DNA from: Bordetella parapertussis
GTDB taxonomy: Bacteria; Pseudomonadota; Gammaproteobacteria; Burkholderiales; SG8-41
Assembly: GCA_945870465.1 (NCBI GenBank)
Contig: CAMBSS010000103.1
Span: forward strand, 1 to 15,586
Direction: 5' to 3'
DNA: 15,586 nucleotides
The notes under the pieces are model-generated. The model worked only from the letters and a program-made list of their open reading frames with translations, was not told where the DNA came from and made no database searches. Positions 1 to 7,854 of this stretch are shown one piece after another (position 1 is the first letter of the stretch; every line of letters starts with the position of its first letter). Made by a program: the position numbers and the translations under genes.

Positions 1-2694
1 GATATCGTTGAAATCGATTTCCTGCGCGTGCAGCGAACGGCCCGAGGTCTGGGTGTGGTACTTGAGTTTCTGGCTGCGCCCGGAAGCACCATAAAGATCG
101 CGCATGGCGACTGCCCAGATGCGGCGCGCGACACGCCCGATCACCGAATATTCCGGGTCCATGCCGTTGGAGAAAAAGAACGACAGGTTGGGCGCGAAGT
201 CGTCGATCTGCATGCCGCGTGCGCGATAGGCCTCGACGTAGGTGAAACCGTTGGCGAGCGTGAACGCGAGCTGAGAGATCGGGTTCGCCCCCGCTTCCGC
301 GATGTGATAACCGGAAATCGACACCGAATAGAAATTACGCACCTGCTCGCGCGCGAAGTATTCGGCGATGTCGGCCATTACCTTCAACGAAAACTCGGTC
401 GAGAACAGACAGGTGTTCTGGCCCTGGTCTTCTTTCAGGATATCGGCCTGTACGGTGCCGCGCACCGTCTGCAGAGTACGCGCGCGAATGTCCGCGGCCT
501 CCTGCGCCTGCGGCGCACGGCCGTGTTCTTTTTGGAATGCGTCCAGCTGCTGATCGATCGCCGTATTGAGAAACATCGCGAGTATGGTCGGCGCCGGCCC
601 GTTAATCGTCATCGATACCGAGGTGTTGGGCGCGGTCAGGTCGAAGCCGCCGTAAAGCACTTTCATATCATCGAGCGTTGCTATCGACACGCCGGAATTG
701 CCGACCTTACCGTAAATGTCGGGGCGCTCGTGCGGATCGCAGCCATAGAGCGTGACGGAATCAAACGCCGTTGACAGGCGCGTCGCCTCCGCATGCGCGG
801 ACAGCATCTTGAAACGGCGGTTGGTGCGGAACGCATCGCCTTCGCCAGCGAACATGCGCGTGACATCTTCGTTCTCGCGCTTGAACTGAAACACGCCCGC
901 GGTAAATGGAAAATAGCCGGGCAGATTTTCGCGCCGCAACCAGTTCAGCAATTCGCCATGGTCTGCGAATTTAGGAAGTGCTACTTTCGGCAGATGCGTG
1001 CCGGACAAAGTCGTCACGGTGAGCTGGGTGCGGATTTCGCGGTCGCGCACTTTCACCACGTACTCGTCGCCCGTGTACGAAGCCTGTACCTGCGGCCAGC
1101 CGTCGAGCAGGGCTTTGCTGCCGGCGTCCAGAGCGCGGTCGCGTTCCGCAATCAGTGGATCGAGATCTGCTATAAGTTCGTCATTCCGGCGTACGCCGGA
1201 ATCCAGACCGGCATTGGCCCTGGATCCCGGCGTACGCCGGGATGACGGAGACTCGCGCAACATGCGCTGCGTCTCCGTCAATTGCTGGCGCTCGCGCGCG
1301 ATGCTCACCTGCTCACGCGTGCGCTGGTGGTAAGCGCGCACGGACCCGGCGATCTCGGCGAGATAACGTACGCGCGACGACGGCACTATGGACACGTTGC
1401 CGGTGGAAGCGCGCGAAGTGACGTGCGCAAGACTGCCGGCCTGCAGCTTGAGCCCGGCCTCGGCCAGTTTCGGCTTCACCGCCTGGTACAACGCGGTCAC
1501 GCCGTCGTCGTTAAAGCGCGCGGCGATGGTGCCGAACACCGGCATCTCGTGCGGCGATTTGCCGAAGGCCTCACGATTGCGCTGTACCTGCTTGGCTACA
1601 TCGCGTTGAGCATCCGCGCCGCCCTTGCGGTCGAACTTGTTGATGGCGACGAAATCGGCGAAATCGAGCATGTCGATTTTTTCGAGCTGGCTGGCGGCGC
1701 CATACTCGGGGGTCATCACGTACAGCGAAAGGTCGACGAGCGGCACGATGCCGGCGTCGCCCTGCCCGATGCCCGACGTCTCGATCACGATGAGGTCGAA
1801 GCCCGCGATCTTGCACGCCGCAACCACGTCGGGCACGCAGGCCGCGATTTCGCTGCCCGCGGCACGCGTCGCCAGCGAGCGCATATAGAGATTGGGACTC
1901 TCTATGGCGTTCATGCGAATGCGGTCGCCCAGCAGTGCGCCGCCGCTTTTGCGGCGCGACGGGTCGACCGCCACGAGCGCGATCTTGAGACGGTCGTTCT
2001 GGTCGAGCCGTAGCCGCCGCACCAGTTCGTCGGTCAACGACGATTTACCCGAGCCGCCGGTGCCGGTGATACCGAGCACGGGGACGTTTTTCACTGCGCC
2101 GGCGCGTTCTGCCAATTGGTGGCGCATTTGCTGATCGACCGTGTCATTTTCCAGCGCCGTGATCATACGGGCCAGCGCACGGCGATCGCCGCGGGCCACT
2201 TGCGCGAGATCGAGCGGCTTGAGCGCCGACGGATCGAAATCGCACGCCGCGAGCATGTCGCTGATCATGCCCTGCAAGCCGAGCTTGGCGCCGTCCTCGG
2301 GCGTGTAGATGCGCGTCACGCCGTAAGCGTGCAGTTCGGCGGCTTCCACCGGCACGATTACGCCGCCGCCGCCGCCGAACACCTTGATGTGCGCGCCGCC
2401 GCGCTCGCGCAACAGGTCCAGCATGTATTTGAAGAATTCGACATGGCCGCCCTGGTACGAGCTGACGGCGATGCCCTGCACATCTTCGTCGAGCGCCGCG
2501 GTGACGATTTCGTCGACCGAGCGGTTGTGGCCAAGATGGATGACTTCCGCGCCGCTCGCCTGCAGGATCCGGCGCATGACGTTGATCGACGCGTCGTGAC
2601 CGTCGAACAAACTGGTGGCGGTGACGAAGCGTATCTTGTGCTTCGCCGCCCCTCCGCGCTGCCCGGTTTTCTTTTGTACGCTCAAATCGGTCAT
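1..2694 (-). CDS. icmF: Fused isobutyryl-CoA mutase IcmF (3' end outside window)
   Basis: Coenzyme-B12-dependent mutase fused to its G-protein chaperone; the family interconverts isobutyryl-CoA and butyryl-CoA, and some members isovaleryl-CoA and pivalyl-CoA. The frame is open from the ATG at 2692-2694 to the window edge: 898 codons of a family length near 1,090. Order of domains: B12-binding domain (about 20-150) with DGHD at 31-34, His33 being the expected cobalt ligand; MeaB-like GTPase (about 195-435) with Walker [13 protein letters not shown] at 208-219 and NKFD at 352-355; linker; TIM-barrel mutase from about 560. Phe602 and Gln759 fall where methylmalonyl-CoA mutase has Tyr89 and Arg207, which marks the isobutyryl type. 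SISGYH at about 792-797 is the mutase signature. Residues 483-506 of the linker are encoded by a palindromic repeat. Divergent from a cobalamin-binding protein gene 32 bp away. No strong ribosome binding site is visible. Confidence 0.96.
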   Translation of the reverse strand, partial: MTDLSVQKKTGQRGGAAKHKIRFVTATSLFDGHDASINVMRRILQASGAEVIHLGHNRSVDEIVTAALDEDVQGIAVSSYQGGHVEFFKYMLDLLRERGGAHIKVFGGGGGVIVPVEAAELHAYGVTRIYTPEDGAKLGLQGMISDMLAACDFDPSALKPLDLAQVARGDRRALARMITALENDTVDQQMRHQLAERAGAVKNVPVLGITGTGGSGKSSLTDELVRRLRLDQNDRLKIALVAVDPSRRKSGGALLGDRIRMNAIESPNLYMRSLATRAAGSEIAACVPDVVAACKIAGFDLIVIETSGIGQGDAGIVPLVDLSLYVMTPEYGAASQLEKIDMLDFADFVAINKFDRKGGADAQRDVAKQVQRNREAFGKSPHEMPVFGTIAARFNDDGVTALYQAVKPKLAEAGLKLQAGSLAHVTSRASTGNVSIVPSSRVRYLAEIAGSVRAYHQRTREQVSIARERQQLTETQRMLRESPSSRRTPGSRANAGLDSGVRRNDELIADLDPLIAERDRALDAGSKALLDGWPQVQASYTGDEYVVKVRDREIRTQLTVTTLSGTHLPKVALPKFADHGELLNWLRRENLPGYFPFTAGVFQFKRENEDVTRMFAGEGDAFRTNRRFKMLSAHAEATRLSTAFDSVTLYGCDPHERPDIYGKVGNSGVSIATLDDMKVLYGGFDLTAPNTSVSMTINGPAPTILAMFLNTAIDQQLDAFQKEHGRAPQAQEAADIRARTLQTVRGTVQADILKEDQGQNTCLFSTEFSLKVMADIAEYFAREQVRNFYSVSISGYHIAEAGANPISQLAFTLANGFTYVEAYRARGMQIDDFAPNLSFFFSNGMDPEYSVIGRVARRIWAVAMRDLYGASGRSQKLKYHTQTSGRSLHAQEIDFNDI
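1179..1247. repeat. Double-palindrome dispersed repeat inside icmF
   Basis: Sixty-nine bases made of two 28-bp arms in inverted orientation (1179-1206 and 1220-1247, 26 of 28 matching) around a 13-bp centre. Each arm carries its own perfect 20-bp palindrome: ATTCCGGCGTACGCCGGAAT at 1183-1202 and ATCCCGGCGTACGCCGGGAT at 1224-1243. The two arm differences are paired so that each palindrome stays perfect. The shape (GTCATtCC...GGaATCCAG then CTGGATcCC...GGgATGAC) resembles the ATTCCC-N8-GGGAAT repeat class (dRS3 of Neisseria and relatives) that is scattered in many proteobacterial genomes. Here it lies within a coding region and is a multiple of three long, so it adds about 23 codons. Confidence 0.9.
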
Positions 2695-2726
2695 AATCGC
2701 CGCACTCTTTTGGCTAGCTTACGCCG

Positions 2727-3563
2727 GTGCCACACCCAAGGCAAAATCAGCCTCCGCACGAACTTATCGATGCCGCAGGCACGCGCCACGCCGCGGTGAC
2801 ATCGCCGCCGCGCATTGTGTCGCTGGTGCCGAGCATCACCGAGCTCGTATGCGAACTCGGCCTCGCGGCGGCGCTGGTCGGCCGCACCGGCTTTTGCATT
2901 CACCCGCGCGACGGCGTGCGCGGCATTTCGAAAGTCGGCGGCACCAAAGACGTCGATCTCATGCGCATACGCGAACTGGCGCCGACCCACGTCATCGTCA
3001 ATATCGACGAGAACGAGAAGCCCGCGGTCGATGAACTCGCCCGCTTCGTGCCGCACATCATCGTCACCCATCCGCTCGCGCCGCTCGACAATCTGGCGTT
3101 GTATCGCCTGCTCGGCGGCATATTCGATCGCGCGGACCGCGCAGAAGGACTGTGTGCCGAATACACGCGGGCTCACGATGATGCCGTCGCTGCGTGCGCC
3201 GCGTTGCCGCGGCAAAACGTGCTGTATCTGATCTGGCGCAAACCGTGGATGACGGTGTCGCGCGATACGTATATATCGCGCACGCTGGCACTGGCCGGCT
3301 GGGACACGCTGCCGGCAACGACGCGCGTGCGCTATCCCGAGATTGAGCTGGATGCCGCTATGCTCGCCAACGTCGATCATGTTCTCCTCAGCAGCGAACC
3401 GTATCGTTTTCGCGAGCGCGATATCGGCGTCGTGCAAAAACTGCTGCCGCCCGGCGCGCACTGCAGCGTGCGTCTTATCGACGGCGAAATGACTTCGTGG
3501 TACGGCAGCCGCGCGATCCGCGGTCTGGACTACTTGGTGCGCTTGCGTCGGGCGATGGTTTAA
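2727..3563 (+). CDS. BtuF-like cobalamin-binding protein (helical-backbone metal receptor), cytoplasmic
   Basis: 278 residues of the periplasmic-binding-protein family that includes BtuF and Fe-siderophore receptors (PF01497 type). The N-terminal lobe begins at about residue 29 (PRIVSLVPSITELVCELGL), and the motif around GRTGFCIHP (52-60) followed by GGTKDVDLMRIREL fits the cobalamin-binding subgroup. No signal peptide or lipobox precedes the fold: the first 28 residues are polar. The protein is therefore probably cytoplasmic, or the gene is an uncoupled relative of BtuF, and no permease or ATPase gene is beside it. The start is a GTG at 2727; no ATG lies upstream in frame and no clear ribosome binding site is present, so the start is uncertain. 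It is divergent from B12-dependent icmF and convergent with phaC (6 bp between stops). A role in corrinoid handling for the mutase is inference from position. Confidence 0.8.
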   Translation: MPHPRQNQPPHELIDAAGTRHAAVTSPPRIVSLVPSITELVCELGLAAALVGRTGFCIHPRDGVRGISKVGGTKDVDLMRIRELAPTHVIVNIDENEKPAVDELARFVPHIIVTHPLAPLDNLALYRLLGGIFDRADRAEGLCAEYTRAHDDAVAACAALPRQNVLYLIWRKPWMTVSRDTYISRTLALAGWDTLPATTRVRYPEIELDAAMLANVDHVLLSSEPYRFRERDIGVVQKLLPPGAHCSVRLIDGEMTSWYGSRAIRGLDYLVRLRRAMV

Positions 3564-3569
3564 AGCTTA

Positions 3570-5381
3570 TCAGGCCGCCGTCTTTTTTGGTTCCAGCCGC
3601 AATTTCACGTACGATCCCGGCGCGTCTTCGAGCGCTTTCAATTTGCCTTTGCCTGGCACGCGTGCCGGCACTTTTTCCCCGGCATGCCCTTCAGCCCACT
3701 GCGCCCAGTCTGTCCACCACGAACCGCCGTGCTGCTTGGCAGCGTCGAGCCACGCTTGCGGCGTGGCGACGAGCTTTTCGTTGGTCCAGTAACCGTATTT
3801 GTTCGCCGCCGGCGGGTTGACGATGCCGGCGATGTGGCCGGAGCCGCCGAGCACGAAACGCACTTTGGATGAAAACAGTTGGGCGCCGGCGTAAGTCGAT
3901 TTCCACGGTGCGATGTGGTCTTCGATGGTCGATGCGAAATACAGCGGCACCTTGACCTTAGTGAGGTCGATCGGCACTTTGTTCAGCGTGATGCCGCCCG
4001 GCTGGCGCAGCAGATTGCGGATGTACATATTACGCAGGTAAAAACTGTGCATCGCCGCCGGCATGCGCGTCGAATCCGAGTTCCAGTACAGCAGATCGAA
4101 CGGAAACGGGTCTTTGCCGAGCAGATAGTTGTTGACGACGAATGACCAGATCAAATCGTTGGCGCGCAGCATGTTGAAGGTGATCGCCATCTCCGAGCCT
4201 TCGAGGTAGCCGCGCTCGAGCATTTTTTTCTCGAGATTGGCGACCTGCTGCTCATCGATGAACACTTCGAGTTCGCCCGGATCGGCGAAGTCGATCATGC
4301 TGGCGAAAAACATTGCGCTGGTGATGCGATCGTCTTTTTTCGCCGCCATATAGCCCAGTGCCGCGGCGAGCAGCGTGCCGCCCAGGCAAAAGCCGATTGC
4401 GTTGACTTCGCGTTCGCCAGTGGCTTTTTCGATCGCATCGAGCGCGGCCAGTGGGCCGTTGATAAGATAGTCGTCAAAGGTTTTTTGCGCGTACGTCGCG
4501 TCGGGATTCACCCACGACACGATGAATACGGTGTGACCCTGCTCAGTTGCCCATCGCACCAGCGAATTTTTCTCGCGCATGTCGAGAATGTAGTACTTGT
4601 TGATCCACGGCGGCAGAATCAGCAGCGGGCGCCGGTAGACTTCGTTCGTTAGCGGCGCGTACTGGATGAGCTGCATCAGTTCGTTCTGGTAGACGACTTT
4701 GCCGGAGGTCACCGCCAGGTTGCCGCCGACCTTGAATGCATCGGGATCGGTTATTTTCACGCGCAATTGCTTGCCGCCGCTGCTTTCGAGGTCTTCGAGC
4801 AGGTGGTTGAGTCCCTTGACCAGGTTCTGGCCGCCGGAGGCGACGGTTTCGCGCAGCACTTCGGGGTTCGTCAGCACGAAATTGCTCGGCGACAGCGCGT
4901 CTATGTACTGGCGGGTGTAGAAGTCAACTTTCTTGGCGGTCTGCTCGTCCAGGCCCTGCACGCCGCCGACCGTCCGGTGCATGTGCTTGGCGGCGATCAG
5001 GTACGACTGCTTGATATAGTCGTAGAGAAAATTGTTCTGCCAGTCGTCGTGCTTGAAGCGGCGGTCGCCGTTGGCCGGCGCGATCACGGGCTGCGCGTGC
5101 TGGCCGAAAAACTGCAGCATCGAGTTCTGCCAGAGCGACATATAGTCCTGCCACAGCTTCATCTGCATCTCGGCAAACTTCGCGGGATCCGCGAGCAGCT
5201 TGGCGGTCATCTCGTAAAACGCCTTGGCGATGCCCAACTCATCGCCGAACGCAGGCTTGCCGCCGGCGCTCTGGCGCGCGATGAAGTCGCTCATGAGCTG
5301 GCTGCTGTGCTGTGCGATCTCGGCGTAAGTCTGCGCGAGCTGGTTCGGATCCAGCGCGGGTTTGGTCGGTTGTTCGGCCAT
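3570..5381 (-). CDS. phaC: Class I poly(3-hydroxyalkanoate) synthase PhaC
   Basis: Polymerises (R)-3-hydroxyacyl-CoA into polyhydroxyalkanoate at the granule surface, releasing CoA. 603 residues from the chosen start, close to the class I length of about 590. The N-terminal PhaC domain (about 100-270) is followed by an alpha/beta-hydrolase core. The lipase-like box GFCLGG gives the nucleophile Cys332, with Asp488 (IEDHIAPW) and His516 (GGSGHIAG) completing the triad; the spacing matches known class I enzymes. The ATG at 5379-5381 is preferred over the upstream ATG at 5411 because AAAGGAGAA lies just before it with normal spacing, and MAEQ is a typical beginning. Downstream it converges on the BtuF-like gene; upstream is a hydrolase remnant on the same strand. 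No phaA/phaB or phasin gene is adjacent. Confidence 0.97.
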   Translation of the reverse strand: MAEQPTKPALDPNQLAQTYAEIAQHSSQLMSDFIARQSAGGKPAFGDELGIAKAFYEMTAKLLADPAKFAEMQMKLWQDYMSLWQNSMLQFFGQHAQPVIAPANGDRRFKHDDWQNNFLYDYIKQSYLIAAKHMHRTVGGVQGLDEQTAKKVDFYTRQYIDALSPSNFVLTNPEVLRETVASGGQNLVKGLNHLLEDLESSGGKQLRVKITDPDAFKVGGNLAVTSGKVVYQNELMQLIQYAPLTNEVYRRPLLILPPWINKYYILDMREKNSLVRWATEQGHTVFIVSWVNPDATYAQKTFDDYLINGPLAALDAIEKATGEREVNAIGFCLGGTLLAAALGYMAAKKDDRITSAMFFASMIDFADPGELEVFIDEQQVANLEKKMLERGYLEGSEMAITFNMLRANDLIWSFVVNNYLLGKDPFPFDLLYWNSDSTRMPAAMHSFYLRNMYIRNLLRQPGGITLNKVPIDLTKVKVPLYFASTIEDHIAPWKSTYAGAQLFSSKVRFVLGGSGHIAGIVNPPAANKYGYWTNEKLVATPQAWLDAAKQHGGSWWTDWAQWAEGHAGEKVPARVPGKGKLKALEDAPGSYVKLRLEPKKTAA

Positions 5382-5407
5382 GCAGGTTCTCCTTTGATCG
5401 CTGCGCG

Positions 5408-5674
5408 TCAAACGCGCGCGTAGCGGTAAATTCCGTCATCGCCGCGCGCGCGCTGAAGCTGGCCGCGGCTGTGCAGGAAATTGATGTGCGAGAGCGTCTC
5501 GCCCATTGCGAACATCGTCTGCTGCGCAATGTGCTCGAGCGCAAACGGCAGCGGCATGCGCAACCAGTAGACGCCGGGCGCGACTTCCCGCAGCTTGCCG
5601 GGCGGCGGTGGCTCGGCAAATGGGTATTGAAGCCCGTCGGGAACGCGTGACTTGACTTTCGCAGCCTGTTGCAT
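5408..5674 (-). pseudogene. Internally deleted MBL-fold hydrolase remnant (88 codons)
   Basis: An open frame of 88 codons joining the two ends of a metallo-beta-lactamase-fold hydrolase. Residues 14-47 (GLQYPFAEPPPPGKLREVAPGVYWLRMPLPFALEHI, in parts) are the usual N-terminus of a roughly 350-residue MBL family, which continues with a strand leading to the HxHxDH zinc motif. Instead the frame jumps after ALEHI to AQQTMFAMGETLSHINFL and ends GDDGIYRYARV, which looks like the winged C-terminal tail of the same family. The zinc-binding core is absent, so hydrolase activity is not expected. The junction is in frame and the reading frame has not decayed, so the deletion may be recent or the short product retained. 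The ATG at 5672-5674 touches the putative LiuR operator. It lies 26 bp upstream of phaC on the same strand. The split assignment of the two ends rests on my recall of the family and needs an alignment. Confidence 0.7.
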
Positions 5675-5687
5675 TACGTTTACGTAA
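5674..5687. promoter_or_regulatory. Putative LiuR operator 1 (between hydrolase remnant and liuR)
   Basis: TTACGTTTACGTAA is a perfect inverted repeat of TTACGT with a two-base spacer. It lies in the divergent gap before the MerR-family regulator, 62 bp upstream of the regulator's start, and is followed by a very AT-rich stretch (5700-5740) that probably holds the promoter, although no textbook -35/-10 pair stands out. MerR regulators commonly bind such short-spacer palindromes. A near-identical site occurs at 6183-6196. Autoregulation of liuR is inferred. Confidence 0.7.
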
Positions 5688-5749
5688 AGGTGATGTGCTG
5701 GCTTTTATTAAATAATATTGATTTTACACGGATATATTGCAAAGCACAA

Positions 5750-6145
5750 ATGAGTGATGTCCATACCATAACCGATCTCGCGAAGGAGTTCGGGATCACG
5801 ACCCGCACCATCCGCCATTACGAGGATGAGGGATTACTGTCCCCGCGCCGCGAAGGCCAGAACCGGCTGTTCAGCCACCGCGACCGCGTTCGGCTCAAGC
5901 TCGCGCTACGCGGCAAGCGCCTGGGCTTTACCCTCGCGGAGATCCGCGAACTGTTCAATCTATACGACCTGGCCCGCGACGAAAAGCGGCAATTGCAGGA
6001 GCTTATTACCAAGCTGGAAAAGCGCCGCGTGCTGCTTGAGCAGCAACGTGAAGACATCGAGGTCATGCTCAACGAGATCACGTTTTTCGAAAACCAATGC
6101 AAGAAGCTGCTGGCCAAGAATCCTGTCCAGCCAGCAGCCGCTTGA
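5750..6145 (+). CDS. liuR: MerR-family regulator of branched-chain acyl-CoA catabolism, LiuR
   Basis: 131-residue MerR-family DNA-binding protein. The winged helix-turn-helix spans about residues 6-70: TITDLAKEFGITTRTIRHYE, then DEGLLSPRREGQNRLF and a second helix pair ending in RGKRLGFTLAEIREL. A long dimerisation coiled coil covers about 75-120 (EKRQLQELITKLEKRRVLLEQQ). The C-terminus has no large effector domain and only one cysteine (ENQCKK), unlike metal-sensing MerR proteins, which fits the LiuR group that senses a branched-chain acyl-CoA intermediate. The start at 5750 (MSDVHT) is preferred over the longer reading from 5669, whose extra 27 residues run across the operator and AT-rich promoter region. 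No good ribosome binding site precedes it. It is the first gene before the thioesterase and isovaleryl-CoA dehydrogenase genes, the usual place for liuR. Confidence 0.88.
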   Translation: MSDVHTITDLAKEFGITTRTIRHYEDEGLLSPRREGQNRLFSHRDRVRLKLALRGKRLGFTLAEIRELFNLYDLARDEKRQLQELITKLEKRRVLLEQQREDIEVMLNEITFFENQCKKLLAKNPVQPAAA

Positions 6146-6182
6146 AGCTTGCCAACAACTCCAGCGAACGACTAGTTTTAGT

Positions 6183-6196
6183 TAACGTTAACGTAA
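6183..6196. promoter_or_regulatory. Putative LiuR operator 2 (before the catabolic genes)
   Basis: TAACGTTAACGTAA matches operator 1 at 12 of 14 positions, one half-site being TAACGT and the other ACGTAA, with a perfect 10-bp core ACGTTAACGT. It starts 37 bp after the liuR stop and ends 25 bp before the thioesterase start. A weak -35/-10 candidate (TTGCCA at 6149, TAGTTT at 6173, 18-bp spacing) would put the site just downstream of the promoter, as for a repressor. The promoter pair is tentative; the repeat itself is clear. I found no third copy in the other intergenic gaps of the window. Confidence 0.7.
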
Positions 6197-6221
6197 ATGT
6201 AATGCAAAAAACACTCATAAA

Positions 6222-6671
6222 ATGAATGCGATTGCCCCTCCCGACCCTAATTACGCCACCCGCGTACGCGCCAGTTTCGAGCGCCAGCAGGTCATGGCCT
6301 GGATAGGCGCGAAACTGACCCACCTCGCTCCCGGGCAATGCGAAATCATGCTGCCGCGCAAGCCGGAACTGGCCCAGCAGCATGGCTATATACATGGCGG
6401 CATCATCGGCACCATCGGCGACACGGCCGGGGGCGATGCCGCCTTCACCCTGATGCCGCACGATGCGAGCGTGCTGACCGTGGAATTCAAAATGAACATC
6501 ATGGCCCCGGCCGACGGCGAGCAGCTGATCGCGCGCGGCGAAGCGATACGCGCCGGCCGCTCGCTGGTGGTCGCGCGCGCCGATGTGTTCGCCGTCAAGG
6601 ACGGCAAGGAAACGCATTGCGCGTCGCTGCTGCAGACGCTCATGACCATGCACGGCAAAGCCGATCAATAG
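6222..6671 (+). CDS. PaaI-type hotdog-fold acyl-CoA thioesterase
   Basis: 149 residues with the single hotdog domain of the PaaI/4HBT group, which hydrolyses acyl-CoA thioesters. The signature HGYIHGGIIGTIGDTAGG (about 54-71) contains the HGG turn (58-60) and the acidic residue on the central helix (Asp67). The strand VLTVEFKMNIMAPA and the later VVARADVFAV complete the fold. It is the first gene after operator 2 and is followed 9 bp later by isovaleryl-CoA dehydrogenase, so it is probably the first enzyme of the LiuR-controlled transcript. A sensible inferred role is to release CoA from branched or dead-end acyl-CoAs that build up during leucine breakdown; substrate cannot be told from sequence. 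No strong ribosome binding site is seen before the ATG. Confidence 0.88.
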   Translation: MNAIAPPDPNYATRVRASFERQQVMAWIGAKLTHLAPGQCEIMLPRKPELAQQHGYIHGGIIGTIGDTAGGDAAFTLMPHDASVLTVEFKMNIMAPADGEQLIARGEAIRAGRSLVVARADVFAVKDGKETHCASLLQTLMTMHGKADQ

Positions 6672-6680
6672 GCGCCGGCG

Positions 6681-7844
6681 ATGAACAGCCCCTCCCTCGA
6701 CTACGGACTCAGCGAAACCATAGCCATCCTGCGCGAAACGGTCGCCAATTTCGCCGCCCGCGAAATCGCCCCGCGCGCCGCCGCCATCGACCGCGCCAAT
6801 GAATTCCCCAACGAACTGTGGCGCAGCCTCGGTAATCTCGGTGTGCTGGGCATTACCGTCGAGGAAGAATACGGCGGCACCCATATGGGCTATCTCGCGC
6901 ACATGGTCGCGATGGAAGAAATCAGCCGCGCGTCTGCCTCGGTCGGTCTCTCGTACGGCGCGCATTCGAATCTGTGCGTGAACCAGATCCGGCGCAACGG
7001 CAATGCGCAACAAAAGCAACGCTATCTGCCGAAGCTGGTTTCCGGCGAGCATGTCGGCGCGCTGGCGATGAGCGAGCCGGGTGCCGGCTCCGACGTGGTG
7101 AACATGAAACTGCGCGCCGACCGCAAAGGCGACCGCTTCGTGCTGAACGGCACCAAAATGTGGATCACCAACGGGCCGGATGCCGATACGCTGGTGGTTT
7201 ACGCCAAGACCGATGCCGCCGCCGGCGCACGCGGCATCACTGCGTTCGTCGTCGAAAAACATTTCAAAGGGTTCTCGACGGCGCAAAAGCTCGACAAACT
7301 CGGCATGCGTGGCTCAAACACCTGCGAACTCGTATTCCAGGACTGCGAAGTGCCGGCCGACAACGTGCTCGGCGAAATCGGCACGGGCATCAACGTGCTG
7401 ATGAGCGGCCTCGACTACGAGCGCGCGGTACTCGCTGCCGGCCCGCTCGGCATCATGCAGGCGTGCATGGACGTAGTGCTGCCGTATGTGCACGAGCGCA
7501 AGCAGTTCGGTCAACCAATCGGCGAATTCCAGTTGATGCAGGGCAAGCTGGCCGACATGTACACGACGATGAGCGCGTGCAAATCGTATGCCTACGCCGT
7601 CGGCCGCGCCTGCGACGACGGCCGCATCACGCGCAAGGACGCCGCCGGCGTGATTCTCTACACCGCCGAGAAAGCGACATGGATGGCGCTCGAAGCGATT
7701 CAATGCCTGGGCGGCGTCGGCTACACCAACGACTATCCGACCGGCCGCCTGCTGCGCGACGCCAAGCTTTATGAGATCGGCGCCGGCACTTCCGAAATTC
7801 GCCGCATGCTGATCGGCCGCGAACTGTTCGACGAGACACGATGA
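6681..7844 (+). CDS. liuA: Isovaleryl-CoA dehydrogenase
   Basis: FAD enzyme that oxidises isovaleryl-CoA to 3-methylcrotonyl-CoA, the first committed step of leucine and isovalerate breakdown; electrons pass to ETF. 387 residues, the normal family length. The acyl-CoA dehydrogenase signatures are present: [13 protein letters not shown] (127-139) and the C-terminal [19 protein letters not shown]. The likely catalytic base is Glu247 in [16 protein letters not shown], in the helix position typical of isovaleryl-CoA dehydrogenases; short-chain members such as butyryl-CoA dehydrogenase carry theirs near residue 367. It starts 9 bp after the thioesterase stop and is followed by a dispersed inverted repeat before the thiolase gene. 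Confidence 0.95.
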   Translation: MNSPSLDYGLSETIAILRETVANFAAREIAPRAAAIDRANEFPNELWRSLGNLGVLGITVEEEYGGTHMGYLAHMVAMEEISRASASVGLSYGAHSNLCVNQIRRNGNAQQKQRYLPKLVSGEHVGALAMSEPGAGSDVVNMKLRADRKGDRFVLNGTKMWITNGPDADTLVVYAKTDAAAGARGITAFVVEKHFKGFSTAQKLDKLGMRGSNTCELVFQDCEVPADNVLGEIGTGINVLMSGLDYERAVLAAGPLGIMQACMDVVLPYVHERKQFGQPIGEFQLMQGKLADMYTTMSACKSYAYAVGRACDDGRITRKDAAGVILYTAEKATWMALEAIQCLGGVGYTNDYPTGRLLRDAKLYEIGAGTSEIRRMLIGRELFDETR

Positions 7845-7854
7845 AAAAACCGGC

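Noticed and set aside
1179..1247. CRISPR-like repeat or transposon end
   Set aside because: Only two arms exist, in inverted not direct orientation, with no spacer series or transposase.
1179..1247. Frameshift that breaks icmF
   Set aside because: The element is 69 bp and I found no in-frame stop through it; IcmF homology continues in the same frame on both sides.
28..2799. Series of plus-strand open frames opposite icmF
   Set aside because: The minus strand carries a continuous 898-codon IcmF reading with all family motifs; the plus-strand frames are fragments with no domain.
5408..5674. Phasin or PHA-related small protein next to phaC
   Set aside because: The residues match the ends of an MBL-fold hydrolase and lack the helical, alanine/glutamine-rich phasin character.
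5669..5749. Longer N-terminus for LiuR starting at 5669
   Set aside because: The extra residues are encoded by the operator and AT-rich promoter region and do not resemble MerR proteins.
6078..7286. Minus-strand open frame of 402 codons opposite the thioesterase and isovaleryl-CoA dehydrogenase
   Set aside because: Antisense shadow of two real genes, without recognisable motifs.
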